Source: Sclerotinia nivalis (Eukaryota > Ascomycota > Leotiomycetes > Helotiales > Sclerotiniaceae). From it: 64,000 nucleotides of DNA. Positions within the stretch are counted from its first letter, which is position 1; the number at the start of each line of letters is the position of its first letter. The stretch lies in assembly GCA_029531795.1 (NCBI GenBank), contig JAPEIS010000006.1:1-64000 (forward strand), given 5' to 3'. The notes under the pieces are model-generated. The model made no database searches and had not been told where the DNA came from. It saw nothing but the letters and a program-made list of their open reading frames with translations. Below, piece by piece: positions 12,001-24,515 of the stretch. Both the position numbers and the translations under genes were made by a program.

Positions 12001-13963
12001 AATAAGTAGAATTTAAAATCGATTTAAATAGCTCCTTTAGATTATCTATACTAATAGTAATATCTTTATAAGAAAGCGTATTCACTTGAGTAGAGCTAAT
12101 AATAATTAAACTCTCACTAGATAATTCTTTATTCACTTTAAAAGCATAACTTCGATGCAATAGAATTTCAGCTAATGCATTTTGATTATGATTCTGAAAG
12201 TAATTAATCATAAATCTAGATAAAATCGAATTCAAAATATAAGTGGGATGAATGATTAATTGACGAATAGAATATTCAACTACGAATAATTGACTACAAT
12301 AAATAAAATGAGAATAAAATTGGGATAATTGAAGGGTATCTCGAATGGAATTATTATTTCTAATAGATTGGCAAGCGAAGAAGCAATTAATAGGATTATC
12401 GAAGATATTTAAATCAGTCTTTTGTTTAAAGCATATAATTATAATATCTAAAATTAAATCTTTTATCTCAATCAATAATTCATTATCTGAATCATTAATT
12501 TTAATAAAATTTTCAATAATATTATTAGAATCATTTTCTAAAGAATTTAATTCAGATGATTTAAATGAATTAGATGAATCAGATGAATCATTTGAATCAT
12601 CTGAATCATCTGATTCATTTAAATCATCCGAATTAGATTCTTCAGAATCGTTTAAAACAATCGAATTATTATTCTCTTCTTGATTCAAATTCAAACTATT
12701 AAATTTGATCTTATTAGCTCTTTTAATGAAAGACTTTTTACTGCTTTTTATATTAGATTCTAAAAACCTTTTAGAATCTAGAATCTCATTGAAATCTATA
12801 GCTTTTTTAAGTAATTCAATCATTTTAGCTCTTAAATCATTAAAATCAGAATAAAAAACATTAGAGTGTTTGAAAGAGGTATATATAATGAAACTAAAAA
12901 AGGTTTAAAAAAAAGTGAAATATTTAGTACGACTATTAGGATTATGAAGAGGTTTAAACCCCTTATTTCTAATCTTATCTTTTTCAAAGCTATTCAAAAT
13001 ATTTAGATGAGATTTATTCAGAAATACTACTTTCTCTAAACTTAGATATAATAAGATTTCTAAATTAGAAAGGATTGTTTTAAAAGAGGATTGAGCTATA
13101 CAACTTTCAGATACAATATGAAAATTAGAACAAGATTTTAAATCATTAATATCAAACTTTTGAATATATTCAATATATCTAGTACGTTCTTGAAATGGAG
13201 TAAGATTTTCTAAACCAACTTTAGTAGAATTAATCTTTTGTTCGATATTCTTTAATTTAGAATCAAAAGTATTCTTCCAATTCTTTTTAATTAAATTCAA
13301 ATTGAGAGAAGAAGATGATAAATCATTATCTAATTCATCATTTACTTCAATAATATCATTTCGAATTGAATTAAAATTTTCATTAGAATGATTCTTTTCT
13401 TTAATTTGAACTTCGAAAAATAAACGATTAGATAATAACTCTTGCCCTGAAATATTCTTGATTAAATCAAAACGCAGATCGAAAGCAATATCTTTATGAT
13501 TAGAATTGAGATGTTTTTTTAGATTTTTTAGATTAGATTTAATGAGATTACAAATAGAACATTGAAATAGAGATTTAAGAGGTAATTCAGGAAAACAAAG
13601 AATAGAAAATTCAGATTGAAATAATTGAATTAATTTTAGATTGTTTTTCATAGATTCAATGCTTAAGGAATCATAAATAATACAGGCTTTTTGAATCAAT
13701 TCTTTTTTATGAAGTGAATTTAAATCGAAAAAGTGTTTTTCCTGAAGATGAATTTTGAAGTTTTGAATACAAACTCCACAGATATCACAAAGAATAAATT
13801 GAAATGCAGAATAATAAGAAATAAATGAAACTTTATTAATCTCTTGAAAAGCTAATTTAGTTTGAAAGTCCTCAGTTTCTCTAAAATGACTAAATAATTC
13901 ATTAGTATTGAATTCGAAATAATTAGAAGAAGAATTGGAAAGAGAGTTTTGATAATTAGCCAT
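9059..13963 (-). pseudogene. Telomere-linked RecQ-like helicase (TLH) with N-terminal OrsD-like zinc-finger domain, five in-frame stops
   Basis: One 1,635-codon frame on the minus strand reads towards the telomere. The N-terminus (from 13963) has two C2H2-like fingers: Cys59, Cys62, His72, His77 and Cys135, Cys138, His151, His156. This resembles the OrsD-type domain of telomere-linked helicases. The helicase core has a Walker A-like PINSGKS (about residue 1090), a DEYH box (about 1180), a TNTLP motif III and, near 9870, a weakened QxxGRxGRD motif VI. A Cys-rich segment and a conserved tail follow to TGA 9059-9061. The frame is broken by stops at 12905 (TAA), 9896 (TGA), 9875 (TAG), 9452 (TGA) and 9242 (TAG), with no frameshift. 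All fit C-to-T or G-to-A changes in Gln, Trp or Arg codons. The ATG at 13963 starts the longest frame. Subtelomeric position and orientation fit the family. Proteins from the intact fragments cannot be excluded. Confidence 0.88.
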
Positions 13964-13974
13964 TTTTAATAAGA

Positions 13975-14260
13975 ATTTAAAGGTTTCGAAGGATTTGAAG
14001 GTTTCGAAGGGTTTGAAGGTCTTGAAGGGTTTGAAGGTCTTGAAGGGTTTGAATGTCTTGAAGGGTTTGAAGGTTTTGAAGGGTTTGAAGGTTTCGAAGA
14101 ATAGATTTCGAAGAGTGTGAAGGTCTTGAAAGGTTTCGAAGGGTGTGAAGGTTTTGAAGGGTTTGAAGGTTTCGAAGAATAGATTTCGAGGAATTGGAAG
14201 AATCTGAAGATTTCGAAGAGTATGAAGGTTTTAAAGGTCTTGAAGGGTTTGAAGGTTTTG
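13975..14260. repeat. Minisatellite of GAAGGTTTCGAAGGGTTT units next to the helicase start
   Basis: About fifteen imperfect 18-base units of the type GAAGGTTTCGAAGGGTTT, with the centre varying between TTTC, TCTT and TTTT. It begins 12 bases upstream of the helicase ATG, so it occupies the 5' leader or promoter of that gene. GC content is above the surroundings. Confidence 0.85.
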
Positions 14261-14389
14261 ATTTAGAACTGAATTCTGAAGAATAGAAATCAGAATAAAA
14301 GCTTCAATATCAATAGATCTCATTATTTATTGATAGTTGCTATAACAATACATTCTTTACTTACTATACAAAAGTCTAAGCTTTAAACA

Positions 14390-14860
14390 AATTCTAAATT
14401 GAACCCTCAAAGATTGATTAATATTTCTAATTTGATACAAATCCTTTGATTCAAAAGGTAATTCGATTCTGATTTCAAACAAATAAAATTAACTTAATTC
14501 TCTATACAATTCGATTTTGAAATTCAAAAAAAGATTCAAATTGAATCGTAGAGGAGTGGTGACCAAATGATGACTTTTTGCAGGTCACCACTCCCCTGTT
14601 TTTATCAATTATCCAAGCGTTTTTTGTTCCTCTTCAAAATCAATCATTAGGGTTAATACTACAGATCATACAATTCAAAAGATAATTCAATTCTAATTTG
14701 ATAAAAAGTAAATTCAATTGATTCTCTATATGATTCGATTTTGAAATTTCAGAAAAGATCTAAATTGAATCGTAAAGGAGTGGTGACCAAATCGAGACTT
14801 TTTGCTGGGTCACCACCCCCCTGTCAAAATGGGTCACCACTAGTGGTGACCACCAAAAAA
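14390..14860. repeat. Two ~224-base direct repeats, each ending in a GGTGACC hairpin
   Basis: Two diverged copies (about 14440-14600 and 14665-14830) share the order GATTCAAAAG, TTCGATTTTGAAATT, AATTGAATCGTA and then GGAGTGGTGACC. In copy 1 the arm at 14553-14564 pairs perfectly over 12 bases with 14583-14594. In copy 2, 14777-14788 pairs with 14808-14819 with one mismatch. A perfect 20-base palindrome, GGTCACCACTAGTGGTGACC, follows at 14832-14851. I do not recognise the family. A decayed foldback element or a structured regulatory repeat is possible. Confidence 0.75.
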
Positions 14861-16229
14861 ATCCTTAGAATAATAGTTAGACTTAATAGAAGTTATCTAA
14901 CCGATGAAAAGCATCAATTAGGCTAGGCTTCGATCTATATAATATCAGGAAAGGATTGACAATTATAAGGATCGACAAGATCTAGAAGGGCCTGATAACT
15001 AATGTAAAATGAAGGGTATAATGATTATAGAGGATAGGATAATCGTAAATCACTAATCATATAAATCAAGTATCATATGATTACCCGTAATACACCCCCC
15101 AAATCGAGAATCGATCTGTAACAACAAGGAAAGATTGTAAAGAATAATAATTGATCAAATATAGAGTATAGATCTTGATAATATATAGGTATCGATTTCG
15201 AGCGATTCCGATTGAAATTGGTGGCGTGGTTCAATTTGATCGATTAATTGATTATATTAACCAAATTGATCAAATTGATCATTTCGTAACTACGTCGATA
15301 AGATTGACCCATTGATCATACCAATCATTCCGAATATTGATCATTTGGATAGAATTGATCATTTTAATCGTATTTGATTAATTGATGTAAAGAAATGAGT
15401 GTAAGTTGTAATGTATTGATCGATTTGATTGATGTAATCGGTTTTGATTAGTGATAACGAATTAGCTGGCGTGGTATACATATGCGATCAAATTTTATCA
15501 ATTTTGTATAATATTATAATAATGTTTTGTTCGAAAGTACACAATGCTACAAATAGTTCGTAATTAATACAATCGAATTAACCAAACAATATAACAAGGT
15601 TTCGAAAAGCCCGATGAGATTCGAAAAAGGAGAATATAATCGAAAAGATCTGAAATATAAGTTATCTCATCCCTCACCTTGTAACATAATTATCGTAGTA
15701 GTTACCAAGATGATATTTTTGAGATAATCCATATCTTCACAGCTATCATATAAGAGTGAATTGAAAAGGACCTCGATCGTATACAAATTCAACGAAATTT
15801 GTTCGTATATTTATATGATCGATTAGTAGATGGATTATACCTTTCAGTCAGTATTATATATAACATTAATCGTCTCAATATAGACAGAGGAGGCTTTCGA
15901 TCGCATACTAATTTGATAAAATTTGTTCGTAGATATACACGATCGGTTTCCCGTCCAATTTTTGAATAGCATCACTTTTATACCGAAGATCGAAAAGAGA
16001 AAAGATATCAAAAATAAAAAAAATAAAAGATAATGAGAAGAATCGGCAATAAATTAAATAGCTTTTGTTCTATTATAGATTTTGAATAAAAGGATATTAT
16101 AACAATAATCACGAATTAGATAATATTATATATATATACAAACAAAATTGACCAATTTAGTATAATATTATAATAGTATTAAACTCGAAAATATACAACA
16201 CAACAAATGATCCATAATTATTCTTATTC
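14861..16229. other. AT-rich RIP-type DNA with internal direct repeats, no gene
   Basis: No frame is preserved. About 190 bases at 15455-15650 recur, diverged, at 16085-16280 (shared core TATAATATTATAATA then CGAAA and ACAACA). A shorter pair, CGATCGTATAC...TTTGTTCGTA, lies near 15775 and 15895. As this adjoins the end of the Copia pol frame, it may contain remains of that element's LTR, but I could not define the boundaries. Confidence 0.55.
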
Positions 16230-16439
16230 AATCTCCGTGATCCTATTGCTAATATCCTATAGATTCAAAAAAGAACAGAAATATTCGAACTTTTGTTATA
16301 TAAGGTTCTTAATAAACCCATCGACTATCATATCGACAATTGAAAAGTAGATTATATAAAAACTCTCTTTTGAGTATTCCTATCGCAATTATATATTCTA
16401 TATATCGATATACCTGAGCTTTATAATGATTTGTTAGTT

Positions 16440-16841
16440 CTCATCAACCATTAACCTAATTGCTTGTTGGTTATCATAGAATATTGATATAGATTCTTTT
16501 ACTACAAGATCGATTTCCTTTAAAAAGTATAGAATTGCTATGGTTTCTTTTGATGTATATTCAACACCGAATAGTTCAGCTTCAATAGTTGAGGTAATTA
16601 CGATATCCTATTTAAATACTTTTCATACAACTAAACTACCGAAAAGGAATATAACATACTTTTGGAATGATCGATATATATCAAAATCATCTGCAAAAGA
16701 AATATCTAAGAAAACAAAAAGTTGTAATATCTGATCACTACTATATTGTATTATAAGAAATCTCGTATTCCAGAAATATTCAAGGCAATAATCAACAGCT
16801 TTTATATGTTCGGTTAATGGATTGATCAAATAATAGTTCAA
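16440..16841 (-). pseudogene. Copia RNase H domain fragment
   Basis: The segment 16841-16623 keeps an unbroken 72-codon frame with the PLTEHIKAVDYCLEYFWNT stretch that matches the pre-RNase H region of Copia polyproteins, then FADDFDIYRS. A short interruption later the frame resumes with STIEAELFGVEYTSKE and YDNQQAIRLM, the RNase H core. This is the most readable piece of the element and fixes both its superfamily and its orientation. Confidence 0.8.
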
Positions 16842-18890
16842 TTATAATTATAATATATAGGACTGATCCCATTTTCTTTTGATACAATTTGATTATATAT
16901 ATAAAAACCTAATCTAAGTTTTTCCGAAATATTATTATAGACAATAATATACATACTATCCCATTTGTTGCTTTAAATTTCTTAGCAATCTTTTCAATGT
17001 ATATATTATAAATTAGCTACAGCTTTTTCTTGGATCGATCACAAAAGATATATATTCCTAGAAATCATTTTGTATCTTTAAGATTATATAGCTTATATAC
17101 AACTTTGATTCCTTTAATGATTTTGATAATAATTAATTCGTTCTTTTTGTAATATATAATCTGAACATCATCTACAAAAAATAAGATTATAACAATATAC
17201 TCTAGATTTATATATAAATACAGCTTCTTTTTATATTATACCAATCCCAGTTTTTCGAATATTCGAATGAAATCCCTGAACTATATTGCTAGGGAATTAC
17301 GGAGATTATACAAAACTCGATCAATAATAACGTTTTTGTTAAGGATTTTGTAGCCATCAAGAAGATAGTATACAACTGGGATACCAAAAGGATCGTGTAG
17401 AGCATTGACGAAAGTGTTGATTACATCGTATTACTTTGTTTCGAAATCATATTTAACAATGATTACTATTGCAATTCGGAATGATCGATTAGCTAATATA
17501 GTAATATAAATAGTTTCAATAGTACTCTTAATCTGAAGGTCTCCTCGTATTACTAAACGAGAATAGCAATGAATGATTAAGCCTTAATCATCGTATTTAT
17601 ATATAAACACCCATTGAAAAAGAATCGGTTTTATAAATTCCAATCCGAAATCGATTTCACATTAGATATTCCTAGCCTTAAAGTTATTAATTTCAAGATC
17701 GCAATCCTACTTGAACCAATATTCCATTTGATGTTCTTCTAATTGATAATAAAAGCAAAATAGCTTCGAAACTATAGAAATATGAATTCGAGGGAAAGGT
17801 ATTGCCTATAATCCATTGATTGTAAACCAAATAGATAGTAATAGTAACTTTGTTTCAATTCCAACGATGATCACATTATAAATTGTTACAAATTATAAAT
17901 GTTCTTTTATATTATCCATTTCAAATTGATTATATCAGAAAGTAAAATAGAAATCGTTAAAATAATTTAATCCTGATGAATTCGTCTTTTGTGTAATAAC
18001 AATTCTTATATAAAATCCAGCGTTGAAATTATTTCTCTAATGATATTACTATATATACAATTGCCTTCGAATATATACTAATTGCTCTAAAATATAATTT
18101 TGAAAAAAAGATAACTCCGATTGATAATCGAATAATTGAAACTCAAACGGATTGATCTAAATCTTAGATATTTCAATCTTTATTAAACGAACTCTTTTCG
18201 ATTCTCTTTCAAGATTATAAATCCGTAAATCCTTTATAAGCCTATCGAAAGATAATATAAAGTACAGCAATCTTTCCAATGACTGGATTTCCTCTACAGA
18301 GTACTCTAATGAATCATTCCAATATACAGATTTCCTTTTGAAATATTGTAATTGATCGATTAGAAAAAGTTCTAAATCACTTTCGTATTCACTACAAAGA
18401 ACTTCAATAGTACGATCAATAGATTCAAACTCTATATTCCCTATATTAATACATTCCGTTAGATCGGGATTCGAGTTATCGTTACAAGTATTCCTTTAAA
18501 CAACACCAATATCTTTATCCTCGAAATGTAATTACTCTTCAATAACAGAATCAGCATTTCCGGCCTCTCCAATAGAAGGATCGATCGATGTTCGTATATC
18601 TCTATTGTATACCTTATCGCTATCACCTAGGTTGTTAGATGGGTTGGGTGATCCTAGATCGGTTTTTGTATTCCCATTATCACCCTCTAGATCTGTATCC
18701 AACCCTAAGATTAGCTTGTTTGTGGGTAGTAAATCTGAAATACATTTGGTGAATAAATCAAAAGCTTTTCGATCAGTGTTTATAAGTAAATGAGTGAAAT
18801 CATTACAATTGTTTTTGTATTAAATAATCGTTTCATTCATTTCTATATGGTTCTGTATATCAAGGGCTTTAATGAGTTGCTTGAACTCTT

Positions 18891-19770
18891 GATTGATTAA
18901 TTAATTGATTGATTTAATTAACGTTTACATTGAATCAAAAACTATTTAGAACAATTAAAAATTCAATCAAACTTTTAACAGATAGCTATAAGTAGTACTA
19001 TCTAAATAGTATACAGGTTTGTATATATTTTTGATAAGGAAAATAAAAACTAATACTAGAAAGCAAAGTCTGACCTCTATATAGTATCGTATATAAAAAT
19101 AAAAATACTAATCAAAGTATTACACTTATGATTTTCCAAATCCGATCCCTTTATCAATCAAATCCAAACAACCTTCCTTCACATCAACTCTTTGCCCTAT
19201 TCGTAACTTCCCAATGATCATACTTTGTTTAATATCGATTTCATAGAACCTTTCAAACCATAGGGATATTGATCCTATAAGGTGCCCCAATCCTATATAT
19301 AGTATATCCTTTACCAAATTCTATAATAGATATATCATTAGCTCGAATCATTCTATACAACTCCTCCAAATATATGAATTGTTGTTGTTTTGATTCGAAT
19401 CGAAAAAAGTAAAATCTGAATTTTAAAACCGAATTTGATAAATCGTATTCGATACCCCAAAGGGATCTTGAAAATGATTTTATAATATATTATCGTAGAT
19501 AATAATATTGTCCTCTGTTTCGTAATAAAAATAGTATTATAGAAAACACAATCCGATAATATGATTATCAAAAAAACCAAGATCTAGCCTTTATTATCAA
19601 CCAACTCAGAAACAAAAAAAACATCGCAATCGAATACCTCTTCCTCTTTCAATCACCATAACTCCATCAAATAACTCAAACTTAGCTTTGTAAACTCTAA
19701 TAATTAAATAAAAGAACTAAAGATTCGTAAAGAACACTATATACAAATATTAAATCTTGTTCTCCAAATA
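18891..19770 (-). mobile_element. Old copy of an unnamed non-LTR-like retroposon, nested in the Copia element
   Basis: The segment is flanked by a 14-base duplication, TTGCTTGAACTCTT at 18877-18890 and TTACTTGAACTCTT at 19771-19784. Its 3' end, at the left, is a run of TTGA-type units, i.e. (TCAA)n on the element strand. About 190 bases next to this tail match 38430-38640, and about 150 bases at the other end match 39380-39527. The middle is poorly alignable. Joining the flanks restores a readable Copia linker between integrase and RT. It is about 220 bases shorter than the young copy and heavily AT-shifted. A small frame (19126-19317, minus) inside it has no recognisable similarity. Confidence 0.75.
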
Positions 19771-21024
19771 TTACTTGAACTCTTCTATATTGTGAATATC
19801 GATTATTTGATTAATAGAATCTATACAATAAATGAAATTTTCGTTGAATATAATATTTCGAATAACAATAACTTTATCAAACTTGGATATCCATATACAA
19901 TAAATTAATATACCTGGAATGTAGCCCACCAAATACCCAATATATACTCGAAAATTGGTTTTATACCATCTTCTATTAATTCCAATCTTTTTGTTCTTAT
20001 CTAAAAAATAAACTCGACATCTATATCTATAAATCCCATTTCAATTGGAATAAAAATCGTTAAATATTTTCTTTGCAAATAAAGGATTATCTTTATAAAG
20101 ATAATCACAAAACCATATATCGAATATCTCATTAAAAGATTTAAAGGATTTAACCTTCAAAGGATTTATATTGTATAGATAGATTACAGTTTACACTACT
20201 TCCACTTAAAATTTATCTGATAAACCCACTATGATTTGCATTTTGATCTATTTCGTGACTATTTCTTGATCTATATGTTCTGATCCTCCATTGGATTTGT
20301 ATATATAAAAAAGGGATAGCTCAAACTTAATACCTTCTTGCTCAATCCATTTCTCGAATAATGTATCTCTTATGATTCCAATGATAAATATATCGTTATC
20401 CTATTTGATTTCTACAATTGTTAAGTCGTACTTACAATAAATCCAAATAAAAAAACTTTGTATAATAAAAAACATTTCATTGTAAATCTTTCTATAAAAA
20501 GAATATAAGAAAATCTTACCACTATATATTTCTTTGATTACAAAAAGTTATAATACATTTGTATACCCTTTATCGAAATCAAAAAGATCCTATTAGATTT
20601 TGTAAAATAACCGAAACGATTGACGATTACCCGATACACAAAAGATAATCTGTTTTGTATATATACAAATACAATCTGTATATTCGATATAAATGATATT
20701 TTTTATTTTAACATTTCTTACTACAAATACCAAATATTCGAATACTTTCTTTTTTAAATGTTCTAAACGTTCATATTACAATTCATTTATATCTTCTTTT
20801 GAAAAAGGTTGATTACAAAATCGATAGAATTCTTTATTAATTTTACAACTTATAATTAAATATATCAAAGAAGAACTGTTTACAAAAATTAATAAAAAAG
20901 TATTCGAGTAAATAGAAAGTGGTTTGTATTTTAGGAATACAAGATTTTCAGTACAAATGTATTGAACAATTATAATACTATTTGATAAATCCTCTTTATA
21001 GAGAATATAATCGTATCCAGAATA

Positions 21025-21411
21025 CTATATACCAGTTTTCAATAATCGAATTTCTAAAACGATATTGATATGAAAATTAGAGATAAGTATTATATCGTTT
21101 AGAACGAGATCATTATTAGAGTGATTCTCTTTTATGATAATGCTTTTGAGGGTATAGGTACTATAGTCTAAAATTTGAAAGGATATAGTATTTATTTTTA
21201 CAAAATCATTTAAATCAAATGATATATATCGATTGTTATTAAGAAAAGAGATATTGTTTACAATATATATAGTATTACAATTATCAAGCAAAGTACTATT
21301 GAAAAAGTAATGAACCTCTACAACAATAAAATAAATCCCTATTCGATCGATTCGAACATCAAGGATAGCAATATTGAATATATATTCAAAAGAATTTATA
21401 TTGGATTTCAT
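21025..21411 (-). pseudogene. Copia protease region fragment
   Basis: An unbroken 128-codon stretch whose layout (LLDNCNTIYIVNN in place of a DSG/DSA-type active site followed by a T/N-rich strand, then a LNDIILISNFHINI segment) resembles the protease domain of Copia polyproteins. The catalytic Asp is kept in LLDNC but the following residue pair is changed. The fragment lies between gag-like and integrase regions as expected. Confidence 0.6.
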
Positions 21412-22699
21412 TCATTCTTTCTTAATCTATTCAAAGTATATATACTTTCAAGATTGTGAATTTGCTTGATCCCTAATTGTTTTAAGATCGAAATTGGTAT
21501 AAAATTATCTGGGTATTGGATTTGTCTTGTCAATGAATGCTAACTCTATAATTCGATAATTGTTTACAGAATATCGATACCCAAAACTATTCTTTCATTC
21601 GGCTTTCGTTTTGCAAAAACAATCCCAAATTCTATTAACATCCTGATTGCTTTTAGAGTTGAATCCCTTTTTATTCTTTTTAGACTTTTTATCGTTTTGA
21701 AAAGAATTAAAAATAGAATATATACTTTCTTTGGTTTTAGAAATGATTGAATTTTGGAAAACTAATCCTTTAAAAACATCTCCGAATTGTTTGAATGAAA
21801 GGTTTGGTACTCCGAATTGATTATTCATCTCGATCTACATTATTATAATATTTGCCCAAATTGAAAACATCCTGGTACTAATTGCCTGCAGAAAAACGTT
21901 AATAACGATTTCATCCTATACTTCTATAATCTTGTATACCTGAATTTTGGTAAATACAATTATCCAATCCCTATATCATTTAATAGAATCGATTCTACCG
22001 AATGATATTTGTACTAAAACAAATCGATATTTGTAGAGAATTACAAATTTAACAAAAGTTATTGTTAGTATAAACTTTTATTTGAATGAAAGAATGATTA
22101 TCTTAAAAAAAAGAATCGTTGTACTTTTATTGAGAATAAATAATTCTATAAAATATACTTGATCGATAAATAACTCAATCCATTTATAGATATCTCGAAA
22201 AGCTTTTTAATTCTATATATATTCTTATTATCAGTATTGATACTTCATTTGAAAAGCATTGAATTCCATAGATATATCTTGGAAAGTAATTAAAAGTAAA
22301 GCAATAGATCTAAATGAAATAGATTCTGATATATAACCATCGGAATTATTCATTCTAATATTTCCATTTGGATTTTCTCTTGTTTGAATTGCTATAAGGT
22401 ATTCCGAGAATTCCTTTTGATACCGAACTTAATTAACTCAATCGTATTTCGTTTGAAGATCAATAGCGAAAGGGAGAACGGGAGGTTTGATTATTAACCA
22501 ATCAATCTGAATACAAATTGGTTCATTTGTTAAATCTGAATTTGAAATGATAATATTTGAAATGGAAACGAATAGATCAATATCTGGATTAATTTGTTCC
22601 TAGATTCCTTAAACCAAACATTTATTCTTCAAACGAAAATACTACTCCAATCATTGAACACGAATAATAAGAATAAGAAAATCATTTTGATCTTTCACT

Positions 22700-24515
22700 A
22701 TATTGAAAAAAAGATAATTGAAAAGGTTCGAATATTTGAATTTATAAAAAAGGTAGAATTGAAATAAAAAAAGGTAATCCCTTGTAAACTGAGTATTGAA
22801 ATATTCATGATTCATTACATAAATTTATTAACATTGATGTTAATATTTCGATCGTATTTCAAATAGTTCGATATTTCTATAATTCTAATTCTTTAGACAA
22901 AATCAATACAAATAATACAAAACTGATATTGAAATTTCACTTTCTTTATACATATATCTATCGATACTGAATAATCATCGAATAAAAGTTTGAATGGATT
23001 AAAAGCTACTAGGCTTATAATTATTATAATAAAAGTGATACTACAATTACCGAATAATTAATTGGGTTTATATAGTAATTCCTCGTAACAGAATATCTAG
23101 TTGATTTTGCGAATTGAAGGATTGGATTGAGATGAAACTCAAAAGATTGGATGAGTTTTATATTGTAAAGAAGTTTCTGGATAGAAGAATTGGATCAATA
23201 GTAAAAGGATTTGATACTGGAAAGTCTAGCATCATTATTATTTGTGAAAGAATGGATTCAGGAAAAGATTCAAAAAATCCTTCCATTGAAGTATCCATTA
23301 TTGGATTTGGTGAATTTATCTAGGCCTTACAAATTCAATAAGAAAAGGAGCTAAAGGAAATTGAAAAGAGTTTTTATACAAATTTTCATATAAGTTTTGT
23401 ATTTTAAATGATGGTAACAATATCACAACAATTATTGAATTGATTCACTTGAAAACAATTGGAATGAATTTTGAGAGTATTTCTTTATTAAATAAAGAAA
23501 AGAATTGATTATATTTCGAAGAAATTTTGTTCTTCGAAATTTGTTATATATAAAGGATTTGTATAAAGTTATTGAATGATATAAACTAGGTTTTAATCTG
23601 AAGTCTCTATTATTGGTGATAGATGATTGAACGATTGAAGATATACTTCAGAAAACAAAAATTCTCTTTAAAAAAGTTCTAAACCGATATAATAGTACAA
23701 ACCATTTTCCCTATCAATACTAAGATTCGAAATCTCGATCCCCTTTATTATAATTGATAAAGCTTTCAAATAATCAATTCCTTATTTCTCTTTTTCTTTT
23801 TCATAATTAATTTTTTATTTTTTTTTATTATTTTTCTAATATATCAAAAATCTTAATCTTTTCTTTATACAAATAATTCTAATTTTTTCCTCTTTTTTAA
23901 TTTATCATTCTTTTTTTATAAATTATTTTCTTTCTTTAATTATTAATCCTTTTCAATTTTTTTTTTTTTTTTTCTTTTTTTTTTTTCAATTCTTTTATTT
24001 TACTTTAATACTAATCCCTTTTTTCAAATATATTTACTTTCATTTATTCTTTTATATATATATATATTTAATCTTCTATTAATCTTTAATTCAATTAAAT
24101 ATTTTAATTCAATATTTAACAATTAATTATATAAAATACTTTACTATAATATATAGCGATTAATAATATAAAATGTTAAAAAAGTAAATAATTATTATAT
24201 ATAATATTATTACAGATTAAATGATATACTTAATAATATTATCAACAAATTAGGCTTTTGTATTGATTATCTAATTAAGTGTACTAATTTTGGTGATTGT
24301 TTAAAGCAAAAAGTTCTATCGAAGGGGACCTTATTGTTTGATTATAATTGATATAATCTAATTTAATTTATCGGTAATATTACTAAGTATATTGTATAAT
24401 CAGTAATAATGTTATGTATAATAATTACAAAGAAATTCTAATATTTCATTAATCCTAAATACAAAATATATCTTATAAAATCAATTTTAGTTTCGTTATA
24501 ATTAGCCCTTAACAT
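22700..24515. other. AT-rich degenerate DNA with long poly-T tracts, no gene
   Basis: A frame of 69 codons (23114-23323, plus) has no recognisable features. From about 23770 to 24010 the plus strand is almost pure pyrimidine, including T-runs of more than ten. The rest is A/T-rich text typical of old RIP-mutated repeats. I see no RNA gene or promoter signal. Confidence 0.6.

Larger units (their letters stand above)
16230..22700 (-). mobile_element. RIP-degraded Ty1/Copia retrotransposon with a nested retroposon
   Basis: On the minus strand the domains appear in Ty1/Copia order (gag, protease, integrase, RT, RNase H). A gag-like region lies near 21.6-22.6 kb. A protease region lies at 21.0-21.4 kb, followed by a YERLEHL integrase-zinc-like motif. 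The integrase core has NGGSEH near 20.28 kb and LVGY near 19.95 kb. RT has FVDDVQ near 17.17 kb, in place of YVDD. RNase H has STIEAE and YDNQQAI near 16.46-16.6 kb, with a terminal IVDMIVDGFIKNL motif. Stops are frequent, at positions expected to be Trp or Gln. The reading order is broken between integrase and RT by the insertion at 18891-19770. LTRs were not delimited, so both ends are approximate. Confidence 0.85.

Noticed and set aside
12345..12683. Plus-strand 112-codon frame rich in Ser/Glu/Asp
   Set aside because: It is the mirror of an acidic, repetitive segment (Ser/Asp/Glu-rich) of the helicase frame on the other strand. The low-complexity GAT/TCA repeats keep both strands open.
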